64,000 nucleotides of DNA. Origin: Nemophila menziesii (Eukaryota; Streptophyta; Magnoliopsida; Boraginales; Hydrophyllaceae). Under the pieces are notes generated by a model. The model was not told the origin of the DNA. It did not search any database and worked only from the letters and a program-made list of their open reading frames with translations. The translations under genes were made by a program, and so were the position numbers. The first letter of the stretch is position 1. Each line of letters begins with the position of its first letter. The stretch lies in NCBI GenBank assembly GCA_029959085.1, contig JARWIR010000005.1:746501-810500 (forward strand). The letters run 5' to 3'. Below, one piece after another: positions 11,435 to 23,053 of this stretch.

Positions 11435-13514
11435 TATATATAGAGTAGGTAAATCATGTTTCTTTTCCAAATACCTAAGGTAAAAAAGGTCAATAAACAT
11501 GACTTTAATGGTGGCCCTGGTCACTCTTATCTTTCCATAGACAGTAGGAAATTTTGCTCCACTCCTTGCCAATCATTATATACAATAAACGATAATATCT
11601 CAATAAATATAACACACCTCAAAGTTCTTATTTCTCTCAAGATATATATCCATCATTTTTGTAATGCGTCGTGGAGTCGATCTACATAATCACAACACTT
11701 TTTACTAGTATTGTATTTATAACTCTAGTGAACCCATTAGTCTTCACATGCAAATTTTTTAATTTTGAAGCTAATATTTTATCACACGAGGATTGAACGC
11801 CATTTTTATCACACATTACAGGAAGATATATTGGAAAAATTCAAAATTCAAAAAATAAGGACTAGATTGACCCGAATCTACACCCCTGAATCTGGCGGTG
11901 GTCATCATATTTGGCATTTAATTATGTAAATTGTTCATTCGTTGAGCAATATGTTTGAAGAAATCTGTGCTACGATCTGTCAAGTGGTCCTCATTTAAGA
12001 TTTAGTGGGCATGAAAAGCATTATCCTTTTCCAGAAAATCTTATCGTTCATTCATAGATGGACTACCTAGAGCTAGTGGAGAATAACGTGGTCCTTTCAC
12101 TATATGTAGCTACTCAGAACTGAATACAAATCATTTTTCTGAGGTGGGATTTCATATTATATGAACATCTATATAGTAATTACCTACTCGTATGATATGG
12201 TAAGGTACTTAATCCCCAGAGCATGTAAAAATCTGCATTAAAAATATTATGTCTTGAATACATAAATATATATATATATATATATTCGATTATGTCTATT
12301 TTTTTTGGTCGACTAATATTGTGATGGGAACATTTTGTAAAAAATTAATCAATCTTTATGTTATGCTAGGAAAAATAGTAAATCAAAATAATATTTCAAT
12401 TAAAGTAAGTCTAATTTATTATAATAATTAAAATAATATGAAATTTTACACGAATAGAAAATAAAAGAATTACACGGTAAATTATGGCGGCAAATAGATA
12501 TTTCGGTCGTACCGTCTGTAACAGAATTTTTCTAAAAACAGAATAATTTTGAGAAAAAAGTAGAAAGTAGTTCTTTTCTAATTCATTTTGTAGCTTTGAC
12601 AAATGACAGAAGACTTGTATTTATAGGTAAGGAGATGTTACACGTTTTTAAATTCCAGCCATGGCCTACGACTACTATAAGGCCGTTGTTTCATTTTTTA
12701 TTTTTTGACTCATAAACTCCCCCACGTCTCGCTGGTGTGGTGTGTGGGGGTAGTGGTGCGCGTGTGAGATTTTGACTTATGTTTTGACTTACATAGTCTT
12801 TAATATTTAAAAAAATAGATAGATAAGATATTATATTTTAATACTTTTTTATTTTACTTTTTTTATAAGACATTATATAAATTAAATATTTTATATTAAT
12901 GATAATTCCAACACCTCTGCTCATAATTTTTTTAAAGTGATTGCTCAATCTTTCACCAGATAAATCAAGCTATAAATAATTATTTAATAAATAATGAGAA
13001 TGCGTCAAAACGAAATCAATGTTAGCATAACAACTTGTCTTTTTGGCTCTCAAAAGTACAAGACAAAACTGTAAATAAGAGGGCTTAGTATTGTGTCTTT
13101 TTCAACTTGTCTTATCCCATATAAAGTTATAGAAAACATGTACTAAAAATATTTTCTTGCATTTCAATTCTCTTTTGACAGTTTTTTTTTGGGCCCAACC
13201 CTTTTGACAGCTAACAAACGCTAGATCAACAACTTTGATTGCTCCATCAAAATTTATCACTTACTTACAATTTCTGGTTTGTTGGACTACAATCGGTAAC
13301 ATCAAGAATATGACACGCAAGATGTGAAAATCAGATTTGTACCTAATTTCATGTTTAAGTAATTAATTTAAGCCCGAATTGTTTTGTGGCATTTTGTTAT
13401 ATGAAATTAAAAAACCTAAAATGAATACTTTGGGGAGGGTTGTTTGCACTTAATGAGATTTTAATCGGTTAATCAAGATATTTGATCAAAAAATCTGTTT
13501 GTTTTTTTCCCGAC
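11435..13514. other. Intergenic AT-rich stretch, no gene recognised
   Basis: Contains a short (TA)n tract at 12269-12284 and a small CCCCCAC/GTGTGTGGGGG patch near 12720-12750. ORFs here (for example 11456-11689 and 12411-12602) have AT-driven composition and no recognisable family. Confidence 0.5.
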
Positions 13515-13580
13515 CAATTCATTTCGGTCCTGCCTCTTAACATGAATCAATTCATTTCGGTCCTGCCTCTTAACATGAAT
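13515..13580. repeat. Exact 33-bp tandem duplication
   Basis: The unit at 13515-13547 is repeated without a mismatch at 13548-13580 (start CAATTCATTTCGGTCC). A recent local duplication. Confidence 0.95.
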
Positions 13581-13964
13581 AAATTCTATTCAGTTGTTAT
13601 TCATTATAAAGTACTTATCACTAAAGAAAATTAAACGACACCTTATAAATATTAACTTATTTCTACCAATATTGATGCACTAAGATCCAGGTTTGTTTGG
13701 ATTATCAAAAAATTAAGAAGTTCGTTTTGAAGAGTTCTTAGAAATTCACGAGATGTTTTCGCTAACTTTTGCATACGTTATGATAATTGAACTGATAATA
13801 TATATTTTTTGACTGTTTTGGCGTTCCAAAAATAACGGATGGCTATTTTAATATTTTTTTACAATTTGTATTCAGGACCATTAGGGTTTTAGTTTGTACA
13901 CTATTTAAAAATCTTGATTCACCATTTGAAGACAGGTTTTGATTTATTAAAAAACAAAATGAGT

Positions 13965-14120
13965 TTTACTCTTCCAATATTGTGGTATTCTATGCTACGG
14001 ATATTGGTCTATATCAAATATATTATTTTAACTTTATATATGAAGTAATTGCTAAAATAATATATTTGATATAAACACATATTAGTTTCTTACAGTAGTA
14101 GAGCGTAAAACGTCCGACCA
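13965..14120. repeat. Long palindrome, MITE-like
   Basis: Perfect 20-bp arms at 14011-14030 and 14053-14072 (ATATCAAATATATTATTTTA) surround a 22-bp loop. The inverted similarity continues imperfectly outward to GTTTTAC-like ends near 13970 and 14110. It could be a small MITE or a hairpin precursor; no target duplication was identified. Confidence 0.6.
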
Positions 14121-14431
14121 ATAGAATTTTATGAAAGGTGAAATTTTGGTGTTTCTTATGAATATTGCTCGAACTATATCTATCTTTTGCTGGGTTTAGT
14201 GACCTAAATTAACGGAGTCTAGTGTCCGAACTAGATCTATCTTATGTGGAGTCTAGTGATAATAAGTAAAAACTAATCTTTGAGAGGTAATTATGAGTAC
14301 CACGAATGAGATGAACCATGTTTAAAAATATTACTAGCAAATTAGAGATAACATAACTTACATAACCTTGGACATCGAGATGAATCCTTTAAACATGACA
14401 AGATTGTGACTAAGAAGTAAATCAATCGCCG

Positions 14432-14489
14432 ATTAAAATGATCGCAAGTTTGAACTACGAAAAGTCTAACACATTAGATTGGGGATGAG
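14432..14489 (+). repeat. Dispersed repeat, copy 2 (see 2150-2213)
   Basis: Near-identical core to the inverted copy at 2150-2213. The downstream sequence to about 14830 contains two overlapping short ORFs without family resemblance. Confidence 0.5.
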
Positions 14490-15159
14490 ACAAATGGTTA
14501 GAACCACATGGAGTTGTGCCTCTTGTGGCACTCCGACGGTCTAGTCAGTATTGAGATCGAAGTCATTGGAGAATATTTATGGACTAGGTCTGACTATCAT
14601 ATAAACAATGTAAGTGATACACCCACTGAGTGTATGTCATATGTATTCATATATAAGAAAATCCTAATATACGTCGTTGAATTTTTTTGTATTCCACAAG
14701 GGGGTGCTCGGGAGGCTGATTGCTCGAGCGTACATAAGAGTAGGGCAAAACTCGTCAAGCCTTGCTTACTCTTTTCTGGACTCGGCCGTAAGTTTAACCC
14801 TTATTATCCATGTTTTTTTCCGCAAAAGTAATAAAATTCATCATCCCTCTCAAGAATTCTTGAGTCACTGTATTTGGTAATTTAATCCAACTCTTCCCAA
14901 TAAGCGGATCCACCGACAACATTAAATCAAACATGTAATGTAAAAATGCTTAATTTGTACAAATTTTTTTAAATCCAAATTCGTAAAATCGTAAGTATAA
15001 TCAAACTCATAAAATATAACATGTAAATATCCCACATTAATACACATTATATATATATAATCGAAACATAACTATACACGTATATGATATAAGTTGAATT
15101 TAAAAATATTAAAATTTAGAAAATACCTATTTTTTGCAAAATTAATGGGTATTTTAATG

Positions 15160-15534
15160 TTGTAGTTGACCCTACACGTTCAGGTGAAGATGGATGTTGG
15201 ATCCTCCGGTGATGACGTGATTAAACTCCGGTGTATGTGAGTGGTGGTGTGATAGCTAGACTTTAGGTCTAGGGTTTGGAATTGGAGAGAAAAAAAATAT
15301 TTGGGTGGATATTTAATAGCACTCTTTACAACTCACTGCATTTATTTCGCGTGTCGGCGCTAACGAGTTGTAAATTCATCGCGAATGACCACAACAACAC
15401 CATTTCATCGCTAGTATAACATACAAAAAAGGTATTTTATGTATGTTTAACGTGGTCCGTTCCTAATTGACAATTTTTAGCGATGAAATGTATGTCGTCG
15501 TTAATGTCGTCGTTAAAAAACGATTCTAGTAGTG
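15160..15534. mobile_element. CACTA-type transposon end with subterminal repeats
   Basis: Ends at 15524-15534 with TTCTAGTAGTG, the complement of the plant CACTA terminus CACTACTAGAA. Subterminal inverted blocks (TTTAGCGATGAAATG at about 15476, TTTCATCGCTAG at about 15400, TTCATCGCGAATGA at about 15375) support this. The opposite terminus was not found, so the element is truncated or extends upstream in diverged form. The left limit is approximate. Confidence 0.65.
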
Positions 15535-15867
15535 TTCCATGTCATATTATATTTAAACAAAACTTTTGAAATTAATATAATTAACTATTTTTTTTGGGTC
15601 GATTAATATAATTAAGTACTAAAAACTTCCAATATTTCTTTTTAAAAAGTTGGCCTTACAGTGAAGGCCCCTTAAAGGACTCTGGTTGGTAGACAGATAT
15701 CGTTTGGATATCCAATCAAATTTGTGGTCCTAACTTATTGTCTTTAATGCCTCCATTGGATTATAGTAAGTGTATAGACAGCATAGAAAGACAAAGAAAC
15801 ACCCTCATATTTATAAATATGCATTCAGAAGAAACCCTATTCATTGCACAGCCTTCTAATTAAGTAG

Positions 15868-15906
<39 letters not shown>

Positions 15907-16500
15907 AATGTGTGCATGCATGAATTAAATGGCTAGGGTCTGATTTTATTATGACGATGCAAGGTCGATCAATAAAGCTAAACAACATCAGAAATGAATA
16001 ATTTATAACGACCCTTTTAAGCTACATATCTAGGTCAAAAAGCACCATTCAATTAATTAATGCCCAATTCTGATTATTCTTTTGGAATTCATTCATTCAT
16101 TATTAGTTCAGTCTTATGTGATTAATTTTTTTTAATAGCATGAAATTCGTTACGAGATTATTAAAAAAAGATAATTAAAGCGACACAAAAATTTAATAGT
16201 ATAATTGAGAGATAATTGAAGGATTAATTTCCTTTTAAATCAAAACAACAAACCATCTTTCTAATTATATTATATCTTAATTTAGATAAAAATATTACAA
16301 TAATACCCTTATTTTAGTTGTTGTCTTTAACCAAATATATATTCTCATTTAAATTAAACATTATATAGATGTGAAAATCCATCTACTACTAATTTATCGT
16401 ACACACACGTCCGATAATTTTTTTTTAAAAATCATCATAACTAATTCTAAAAGAAATTAAAAAAATAAATAAATTAAATGAGACAAAATAATATCTACGT
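15535..16500. other. AT-rich spacer with an (AAT)n microsatellite
   Basis: The (AAT)n tract is at about 15869-15905. No gene was recognised; the sequence is poly-A/T rich. Confidence 0.6.
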
Positions 16501-16559
16501 CCATGATTTTTTTGATTTTTTTTTTTGAATTTTTGAATTTTTTATTTTTTGATTTTTTT

Positions 16560-16800
16560 GAAATAGGATTTTGTCCCACCTCTAATTTTAAGATTATGAT
16601 GAATTTGTCTCATCTTCATTTTAATACTGAGATAGGATTTGTCCCATCTATATCGTTTAACCAAGATGGGATTTGTCCCATCTCTGTTGTAAAACTAATT
16701 AAAGGTATAACATGTTGGAGATGGTGATGTGCTGTTTCGCGAGGTGAAAATTTAAGATGAAATTTGTCCCATCTCTGGTTTGTCCCATCTCTAAAGTTTG
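16560..16800. repeat. Short array of GGGATTTGTCCCATC palindromic motifs
   Basis: Six degenerate copies of a GATGGGATTTGTCCCATC-like imperfect palindrome within 240 bp. They lie just 3' of the minus-strand coiled-coil ORF, so if that gene is transcribed the array would fall in its 3' UTR. Confidence 0.65.
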
Positions 16801-16878
16801 TACTTTATTACTGTTCTTTTTTGGTGCACAAATTGAGAACATCGATTTTGTAATTAAGAAGATTGTTCTTTGGTTCCA

Positions 16879-17714
16879 TTACTGTTTCCATGAGCTGCCA
16901 AAAGGTTCTTTGTAACTCTCGTCAAGTTTCTTGTATTTAGACAACTCAAGCTCAAGATGAAGAATCTCTTTATCCCTTTTCTTTATTTCCTTACAGTATG
17001 TTATCTTGCATTTTGAAACTTCATTTTGCATTTCCTCTAATGCTTCTTTGTAATACTTTATGAGTTTCCAGTTTTCAGATAATTCAAGCTCAATTTTAAT
17101 AATCTCTTCATCTTTCCTCTTTATTTATACATCAAAACAATTAATTAATTAAAAATTAAAACAAATCAAGTGTTTTACAAAAAATGCTACGTTTTACAAG
17201 ATGCTTTAATGGATCGAAAATGCCTTGAGTTGATGAATTAGGGTACAAGATTCAACATTGTGATGACTATCGCAAAGGGTATCAAATAAGCATATTAAGT
17301 CAACTCACACCCATTAAAACATTGATAAATGCAAATATAATATATATGCAAAAATCTTTGTTTTTTTCTCAAATTTTATACTCAAATGTAAGAACGGAGA
17401 TGTTGCTATATGGTCCCACTCCCATCCCACTACATTGCTTCATGATTTGCATAAAAGGGTAGCAGAAGATTTACCTTTTTGGAGTTAATGTCAATATTTG
17501 ACCTTTGAATCTCTACAACTAGCTTTCTCACTTCATCCAATAATAGAACAATGTATCGACCCCTAGGGTCTTTCTCGACATAATCAGGAGATTCACGAGG
17601 GGTTAGAACAAAGGAATTAACATCCCTTAAGATATTATGATTATGATTCCCAATTACTAATTTTAAGGCTCTATTTCCAGTATGAGGGGAACTCAATCCA
17701 GCATTGGAACTCAT
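16879..17714 (-). CDS. Two-exon small protein with a C-terminal coiled coil, unrecognised
   Basis: Exon 1 is 17714-17475 (80 codons from the ATG in MSSNAGLSSPHTG) and exon 2 is 17118-16879 (79 codons plus TAA). The intron has an AAAAAG/GTAAAT donor and an ATAAATAAAG acceptor and joins in phase 0, giving 159 residues. Exon 2 encodes a heptad-like, Glu/Lys-rich helix with an internal duplication (EIIKIELELSENWKL versus EILHLELELSKYKKL). Exon 1 contains SPDYVEKDPRGRYI, which resembles the pre-kinase segment of WNK kinases, but no kinase domain follows, so this is probably coincidence or a remnant. It may be a gene fragment inside a mobile element. Confidence 0.4.
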
Positions 17715-18545
17715 TCCTGTAATGAGGGGAAGAATATCCACCAAAACTCTCTGATTTTGGATGAAGAGAGAGTTGATAATGGATCAATAATGGAGGAAAG
17801 CGAGAGTATTATGATAGAGGAGGTGGTGGTGAATGTGGATCAGTCACCGGAAAGCATGGGAGTTGCAGCGGTGGTGGCCGAGACTTCTCTATCTTCAGGG
17901 TTGGATAAAATTAAAATAGTTGTGGTGGTGGTGGTGTCCGGAGAGCTGAGATTGGTTTTGGGGATGTGGGTGGCTGCCTAATAGCTGTTTTTATAATAGG
18001 TTTATGTAAATAAAAATAAAAATAAAAGAAGATATTGACTAGAGAGGGTAAGAAAGTAAATTGATAATGAATTTTTTATTTAAATGGGAAACAGTCTAAT
18101 TTATTTGAAAAGAAATATTTATCTGTCAATATTTGGGCATAAATAATATGAATCATGATTTAAATGGGCATTATCCCATAATTGAAATGCTTTTATGAAA
18201 TAATCAACATATTTAAAAAATACAGGATTTAAAACATATCAACATAACTGAATTATAAGGTTAGTTGAGAGATATTAATTGTGAAACTTGTATATGATAA
18301 TTAAGAAATTTAATAATATATAATTGAATACGTGGCAATATCTTGATCCTTCACTCATTTGATCTCCACATGGAATTCTGCCCCCATCCATATTATCTGA
18401 TTTCCTTCCCGTCTCTTCTTCTGATACCACTTTCTCGTTATTCATCACGTCCTCTCATTCTCCACTCTCGTTGATCCACTCATGCACCAATTTTTCATCA
18501 TCGTTTGTTTACATTATCTCCATCTATCTTTTCATCTCCCACAAC
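17715..18545. other. Upstream region of the coiled-coil ORF; no other gene seen
   Basis: On the minus strand, 17981-17715 is CACCACC-rich and leader-like. The rest is AT-rich intergenic sequence. Confidence 0.4.
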
Positions 18546-18551
18546 CTATGA

Positions 18552-18994
18552 TGTAGATCTCCCTCCCTAGGCGTCACCCCACTCAGCCACTTACGCCTAA
18601 TTAAAATTCTAGTCGTTTCTGCCTAGCGCCTTAGTAACCGTGGAATAGGCGCCTAACCCGTATAGACGCCGATTAATGGAAAAAGTGGTCGACTAGGCGC
18701 CTATTAATGGCAAAGCATGCCCGCATAGGCCTTCTTATTATTTTTCTTATTATCGAGAATTCTTTAATTGATATTATAACTCAATTTTTAGTATAATTAT
18801 ATTTACTATAGTGTTGTTAGAGGAATTTTATAACTTAAATGTTTAAAATTGCTATAATTACTACATATATACTACTAAGTATACAAAATTACACAACGAG
18901 ATTTAAAACCGTATAATTCCGCATAGGCCCAGTGTAATCCCGCCTAGGCTCTAGGCCCCGGTCGACCGCCTAGGTTGCAAAACCGAGATCTACA
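18552..18994. mobile_element. Inverted-repeat element with CCTAGGCG-rich subtermini
   Basis: Outer arms TGTAGATCT (18552-18560) and AGATCTACA (18986-18994) are exact inverted repeats. Just inside are opposed CCCTAGGCG and CGCCTAGG blocks, with several more GGCGCCTA motifs. About 440 bp and non-coding. I infer a non-autonomous DNA transposon; superfamily not assigned. Confidence 0.5.
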
Positions 18995-19210
18995 ACATAC
19001 CCCACAACCTCTAATTCTTCATTCGTTCCAACTTGTAAACCTTCCTCAACACTCACATGTTCAACCACTTTTGGTCGACATTACCCTATTCTAATATTAC
19101 TACATTTTTAGCTTGTATCAGCCCTTCATTTACTAATGAAACCCATTCATTTCGCGCTTCCATTGGCTCAATCTCATTTCCTTTCAACTACAAAAGATCC
19201 ATATCACAAA
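18995..19210 (-). pseudogene. Possible LINE RNase H (RVT_3) remnant
   Basis: The minus-strand frame MEARNEWVSLVNEGLIQAKN resembles the EA-x-A-x-x-x-GL helix of plant LINE RNase H domains, and stops follow. It is weak alone but consistent with other remnants at 22389, 31357 and 42360. The inverted-repeat element at 18552-18994 abuts it. Confidence 0.3.
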
Positions 19211-20220
19211 ATATATTAATGAAAAAAATAATCACTACTATTAATGTAGTACATCTTTATATTACCCAGTAATATCTATTCCAGTGATATTTATATTCTA
19301 AATACTCAATAAATTCAATAATCTCAAAGATGCATAACTTTTTCGTTAGTTTGGGGTTAATTTTCTTCGATCCACTAAGGTAGTCCCATTTCAGGAACCT
19401 AGGTATTTCTCCCGGTTCCTTATTAGTCCCACTGATACATGCTCATAAAATCATGACTACAATTAAAACAAGTTTAAACTTAAGTTAAAAAAGTATTTTT
19501 CTTAATACAATTATAATTCCAGTTATAATTGACTTAGTAATATGACAAATAAGAACCCCGTGACAGACTCAATATCTATGTAGTCATGTATTGAGGCTAT
19601 CATTTCATTAACATATTAGAGGACCAATCATAGTTTATCAGATTGTCCAAGTGTTCGCAAATATAGTCATGCGATTTTTTCACCTGATGATAGTGCCTTT
19701 TCGTAAACAAAGCGGGGCAAGGGTGAAAATAGCTATGAGCTTTGCAAAATCTTCTTGGGTTTCAATAGTTAATTCTCCCGCTATAATAGACACTATTCTA
19801 GGTTGTATTGTCGTGGAAGTCAGTTAATTAACCTACCCAAATTCCGTATATACCATGGGATTTGAGTGTTCTCCTCTGCCGATACCATTGTTGGCACATC
19901 CTGGACACCACATTAAATTCCAAGTAGTATCTTTATCACTTTTCTTCTAATTTAGAGTTTATTTTTTCCTATAATAATCTGTCTTGTCTTTGAATCATAG
20001 CATTTGATTACTTGTGTAATAACATGATTATATTTCTTGAATTGGATGCGCAAGTGCAAACCTATCCATAGTCTTTGGGATGGTGTTCGATGGCACTCAT
20101 CAAAGTTTTTATGCAACAATCTTGGTGTCTTCATGATAGCATACAAACCTACCATGGTTACTCTTCATTTTACTCCTTTTAGTGGAATTTGTGTAAATAA
20201 TTATGCATATATATTACTTT
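19211..20220. other. No gene recognised
   Basis: Diverged sequence with moderately GC-rich islands (about 19360-19430 and 19690-19900) that may be old retrotransposon material. No domain, primer-binding site or LTR boundary could be found. Confidence 0.4.
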
Positions 20221-20820
20221 AAAATGTAGTATAACACTAAGTATTTATACAAATACGTAGAAAAAAGTAATCGATTATCTGGTATATTGAGTACTCCAAC
20301 ACATGGAGTTATACAAACCAAATGAGTACTTCTGAATCATAGAATTCTATTGAGTATTGTTATCACTCATTAAATTATTATTGAGTAGAATCAATACTAG
20401 GCAGGATTTTCCAAAAAATAATGAGTTTAATTATAATAATCAACTGAATACTGTTAGAACTCAGTACTTTATTACCGAGTAGTGTCAATATTCACTACTT
20501 TCAACAAAACATTGAGTATAATCATCCACTACTATCACTAAGAATTAACATTAATGAGTATATCAAGTCATCAATCATAAATATCCATAAAAGACTAAGT
20601 ATAATAAAAACAAATTAATGAGTACTAGAAAAACTAAAAGAAACATGCATGCATAACACAAATCACATAGTATTGAGTATTACACTAAACAAAAAATATA
20701 CTGAGTAGTTCAAAAGCTCAATCCCAGCAAAAAAGTACTAAGTGTATCAATGGCAGTGGTTACTACTCAGTAGCTTCAATGAAGATTCTCTATACTCAGT
20801 AAAACCATTTTTAAAAAATA
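20221..20820. repeat. Array of TGAGTA / TACTCA motifs
   Basis: About seventeen TGAGTA-like motifs in both orientations within 600 bp, often as short hairpins such as ATTGAGTAGAATCAATACT. Non-coding. It adjoins the promoter/leader-like segment at 20830-21120 read on the minus strand, the same arrangement as the other motif arrays here. Confidence 0.65.
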
Positions 20821-21120
20821 GTAAAATCTTAAAGAAGAGACGATGCTACCTTTCGTAAGTAGATTCTTTAAACCCGACGAGATTTATTGAGTGACGGCAT
20901 GCAAGTAGAGCGTTGAGAGATTTTTAAGAGAGAAACGAGACTTGAATCGCTATAGAATTGGAGAAGAGAAGACGAAATGTTTTTCTTTAATGAATTGGAG
21001 GATAGAGAAATGCATTTTTTGTCTTATATATCAAGGGGTAATATTAACCCACAAGATTTATAAGACTTCTTTGGAGAAAAACATATCCACACATTTCTTA
21101 TAAGACACAAAGATGGTCTC
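20821..21120 (-). promoter_or_regulatory. Promoter/leader-like module next to the TGAGTA array
   Basis: On the minus strand a TATATAAGAC box-like sequence near 21035 is followed by a pyrimidine-rich leader, a short ATG frame and a possible splice donor (GAAAG/GTAGC near 20853) leading into the array. Expression is not demonstrated. Confidence 0.3.
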
Positions 21121-21299
21121 CAAGACCTTATAGGTCATTCATCCTAGATTAACTATAAAAAGGAAAAAATGATAAATCAAGAAAAAGAAAACATATGCTT
21201 CGGGGGGTGTACTCAATCATGAGTTTGTAGGATTTTTTCAGAGTTTTTAAAATCTATACACTTTTAAAACTCCATTGACTATTTTAATTCTAAATGGAT

Positions 21300-21490
21300 T
21301 TTCTCAGAGTTTCATGCATATTTTCACTTAATTAGAACTAGTTTACCCATGTTCAGTGAGGGAACTCGAACCTTGCACCTCTTGCTTTACCCCCTTTAAA
21401 GGCTCAAGAAATAACAAGGCTAAGGGAATTCGAACCTTGTACCTCCTAGATGGGAGACAAGGTCCTGGCCATTGGGCTAGCTCCAATGGT
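21300..21490 (-). mobile_element. tRNA-derived SINE, family A
   Basis: On the minus strand an A box TAGCCCAATGG fits TRGYNNARNNG exactly and a B box GGTTCGAATTCC follows about 45 bp later, with a second GGTTCGAG downstream. The 3' part (ACATGGGTAAACTAGTTCT, ATATGCATGAAA) is shared with copies at 31650, 32430 and 56430. The ends are approximate. Confidence 0.65.
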
Positions 21491-22388
21491 TGAGTCTTTT
21501 AAATTCTCAATAGACTTGGCGGATTCTAAAGTATCTTATATTAGGATTTTCATGAACTTTGATAGATTATAGTCTCATTTACACAATATTTTTTCTATGT
21601 ATATACTCTTTTTTGACTTTATATACATTAGCCATTTACACCTAAAAATTAACAAAAAAAATAATAATGAATTGACTTTCCATGTATTTTTTAATTGAAC
21701 AGTATAACATGAGTTTTTTAACTGAATCAATTGTCTTACGTATAATTTTTTTATGTAAAATTTTTAATTGAGGTCTTCCATGAAAATATTAATAGTATGA
21801 ATGAGTTTCTCAATCGAAACAATAGTGTTACCGTTAATTTTTCATGATTCTTTTTTAATTTAAAGTCGCACATGAAGAATATAGCATGAGTTATTTTTAA
21901 TTGTCTTTTCCGATTTGTTAGAAGATAGTCTAAAAAATCCAATAAAATCTCTAGTTAAAAGAATAGACTTCAAAATAAAAAAATTGTTCTTTAAAATCTT
22001 ATAGAATCCAATAGTTAACGAAATCCATAAATATCCATTCAATTTTGGATACTATAAGACTTTAAAGTATTGTTTAAAATTCAGACGGAATACACCAATA
22101 TTTTAGAAAAACTCTTTGATTGAATAACTCTCAATTTTTAAAGTTAAAAAAAAAAAAAAAACCTGTAGTCACTTAATTGAATATACCCCTCTTAGTCTAC
22201 TTAAACTTTAATTATCACTCGTTAACAAATAATGAGTTCATAATACATCACAAAAGTTTTAGTGGACCTAAGGCTAAGAAAAATCACAACACAAAAGCTA
22301 TTAATAAACATATCAAGTATAAAAGGACAAGAATAGTAAACCCAAAGTAAATATTCGTATTGATGCTTGTTTTCTGAACAATACAAAA

Positions 22389-22613
22389 ATGGCAGGTTCT
22401 GGTTGCAAAATGACTACTTTGCAGGGGAACATTTTGGTAGGACACTTTTCCAAGGCAGAAACGCCACTTGAAACTAAGTTTTTGGCAGTTAAGAAGGGAT
22501 CCCCCTATAGAAGTATTTTGAACTCATTTCATGACATTAGAAATCTGGTGTGTAATATGGATTTTAGCTTCTTCTTTACTCTAGGAGTAGGAATAAATCA
22601 GCTGTCTGGATAG
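22389..22613 (+). pseudogene. LINE RNase H (RVT_3) remnant
   Basis: The 74-codon frame contains GNILVGHFSKAETPLETKFL followed by AVKKG, matching the strand-and-helix core of plant non-LTR retrotransposon RNase H (typical TPLEAEL...A..GL). The first catalytic strand is missing and the frame degenerates after NLVCNMDF. A short 3'-truncated LINE insertion is the likely source. Confidence 0.5.
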
Positions 22614-23053
22614 CCAAACAACTTGTTGGTATGTTGTTTGGTAACTTGATTTTTAGTCGAGTTTCTTGTTAGTAAAATTGGTTTGGGAATACGCCATACC
22701 CTAAGATATTGGATAACGGTATGTTGTAACATTTTGAACACTTTTACCTTTTTATGAAATTCACGCTCCAACTGAAAATAATTATGAATAAATTATATTT
22801 CAAATGACAATTAAGATAAATAACTTTTTCTCCCCATATTCTCTAAATCTTATTCATACTAAAGTACAAGTAACTCAAATACACAAGAGAAAAATGTGCA
22901 AAACAATACTATACAATTACATATCTTAATCATACTTCTACTTTTTTATCTCATTCATGTTTGTCAAGATAAAGTCAAAACCAAAATAAAAGACTAACAA
23001 TTTTTTTCCAAACATTATATTTTTAAGCAGGACTCGTATATATAAAATTTAAT
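22614..23053. other. 3' flank of the BELL gene
   Basis: AT-rich sequence downstream of the minus-strand stop codon. It probably includes the 3' UTR, but no clear AATAAA hexamer on the minus strand was found near the stop. Confidence 0.4.

Noticed and set aside
17430..17744. WNK kinase gene
   Set aside because: Only about 14 residues resemble the segment before the kinase domain; no kinase motifs follow.
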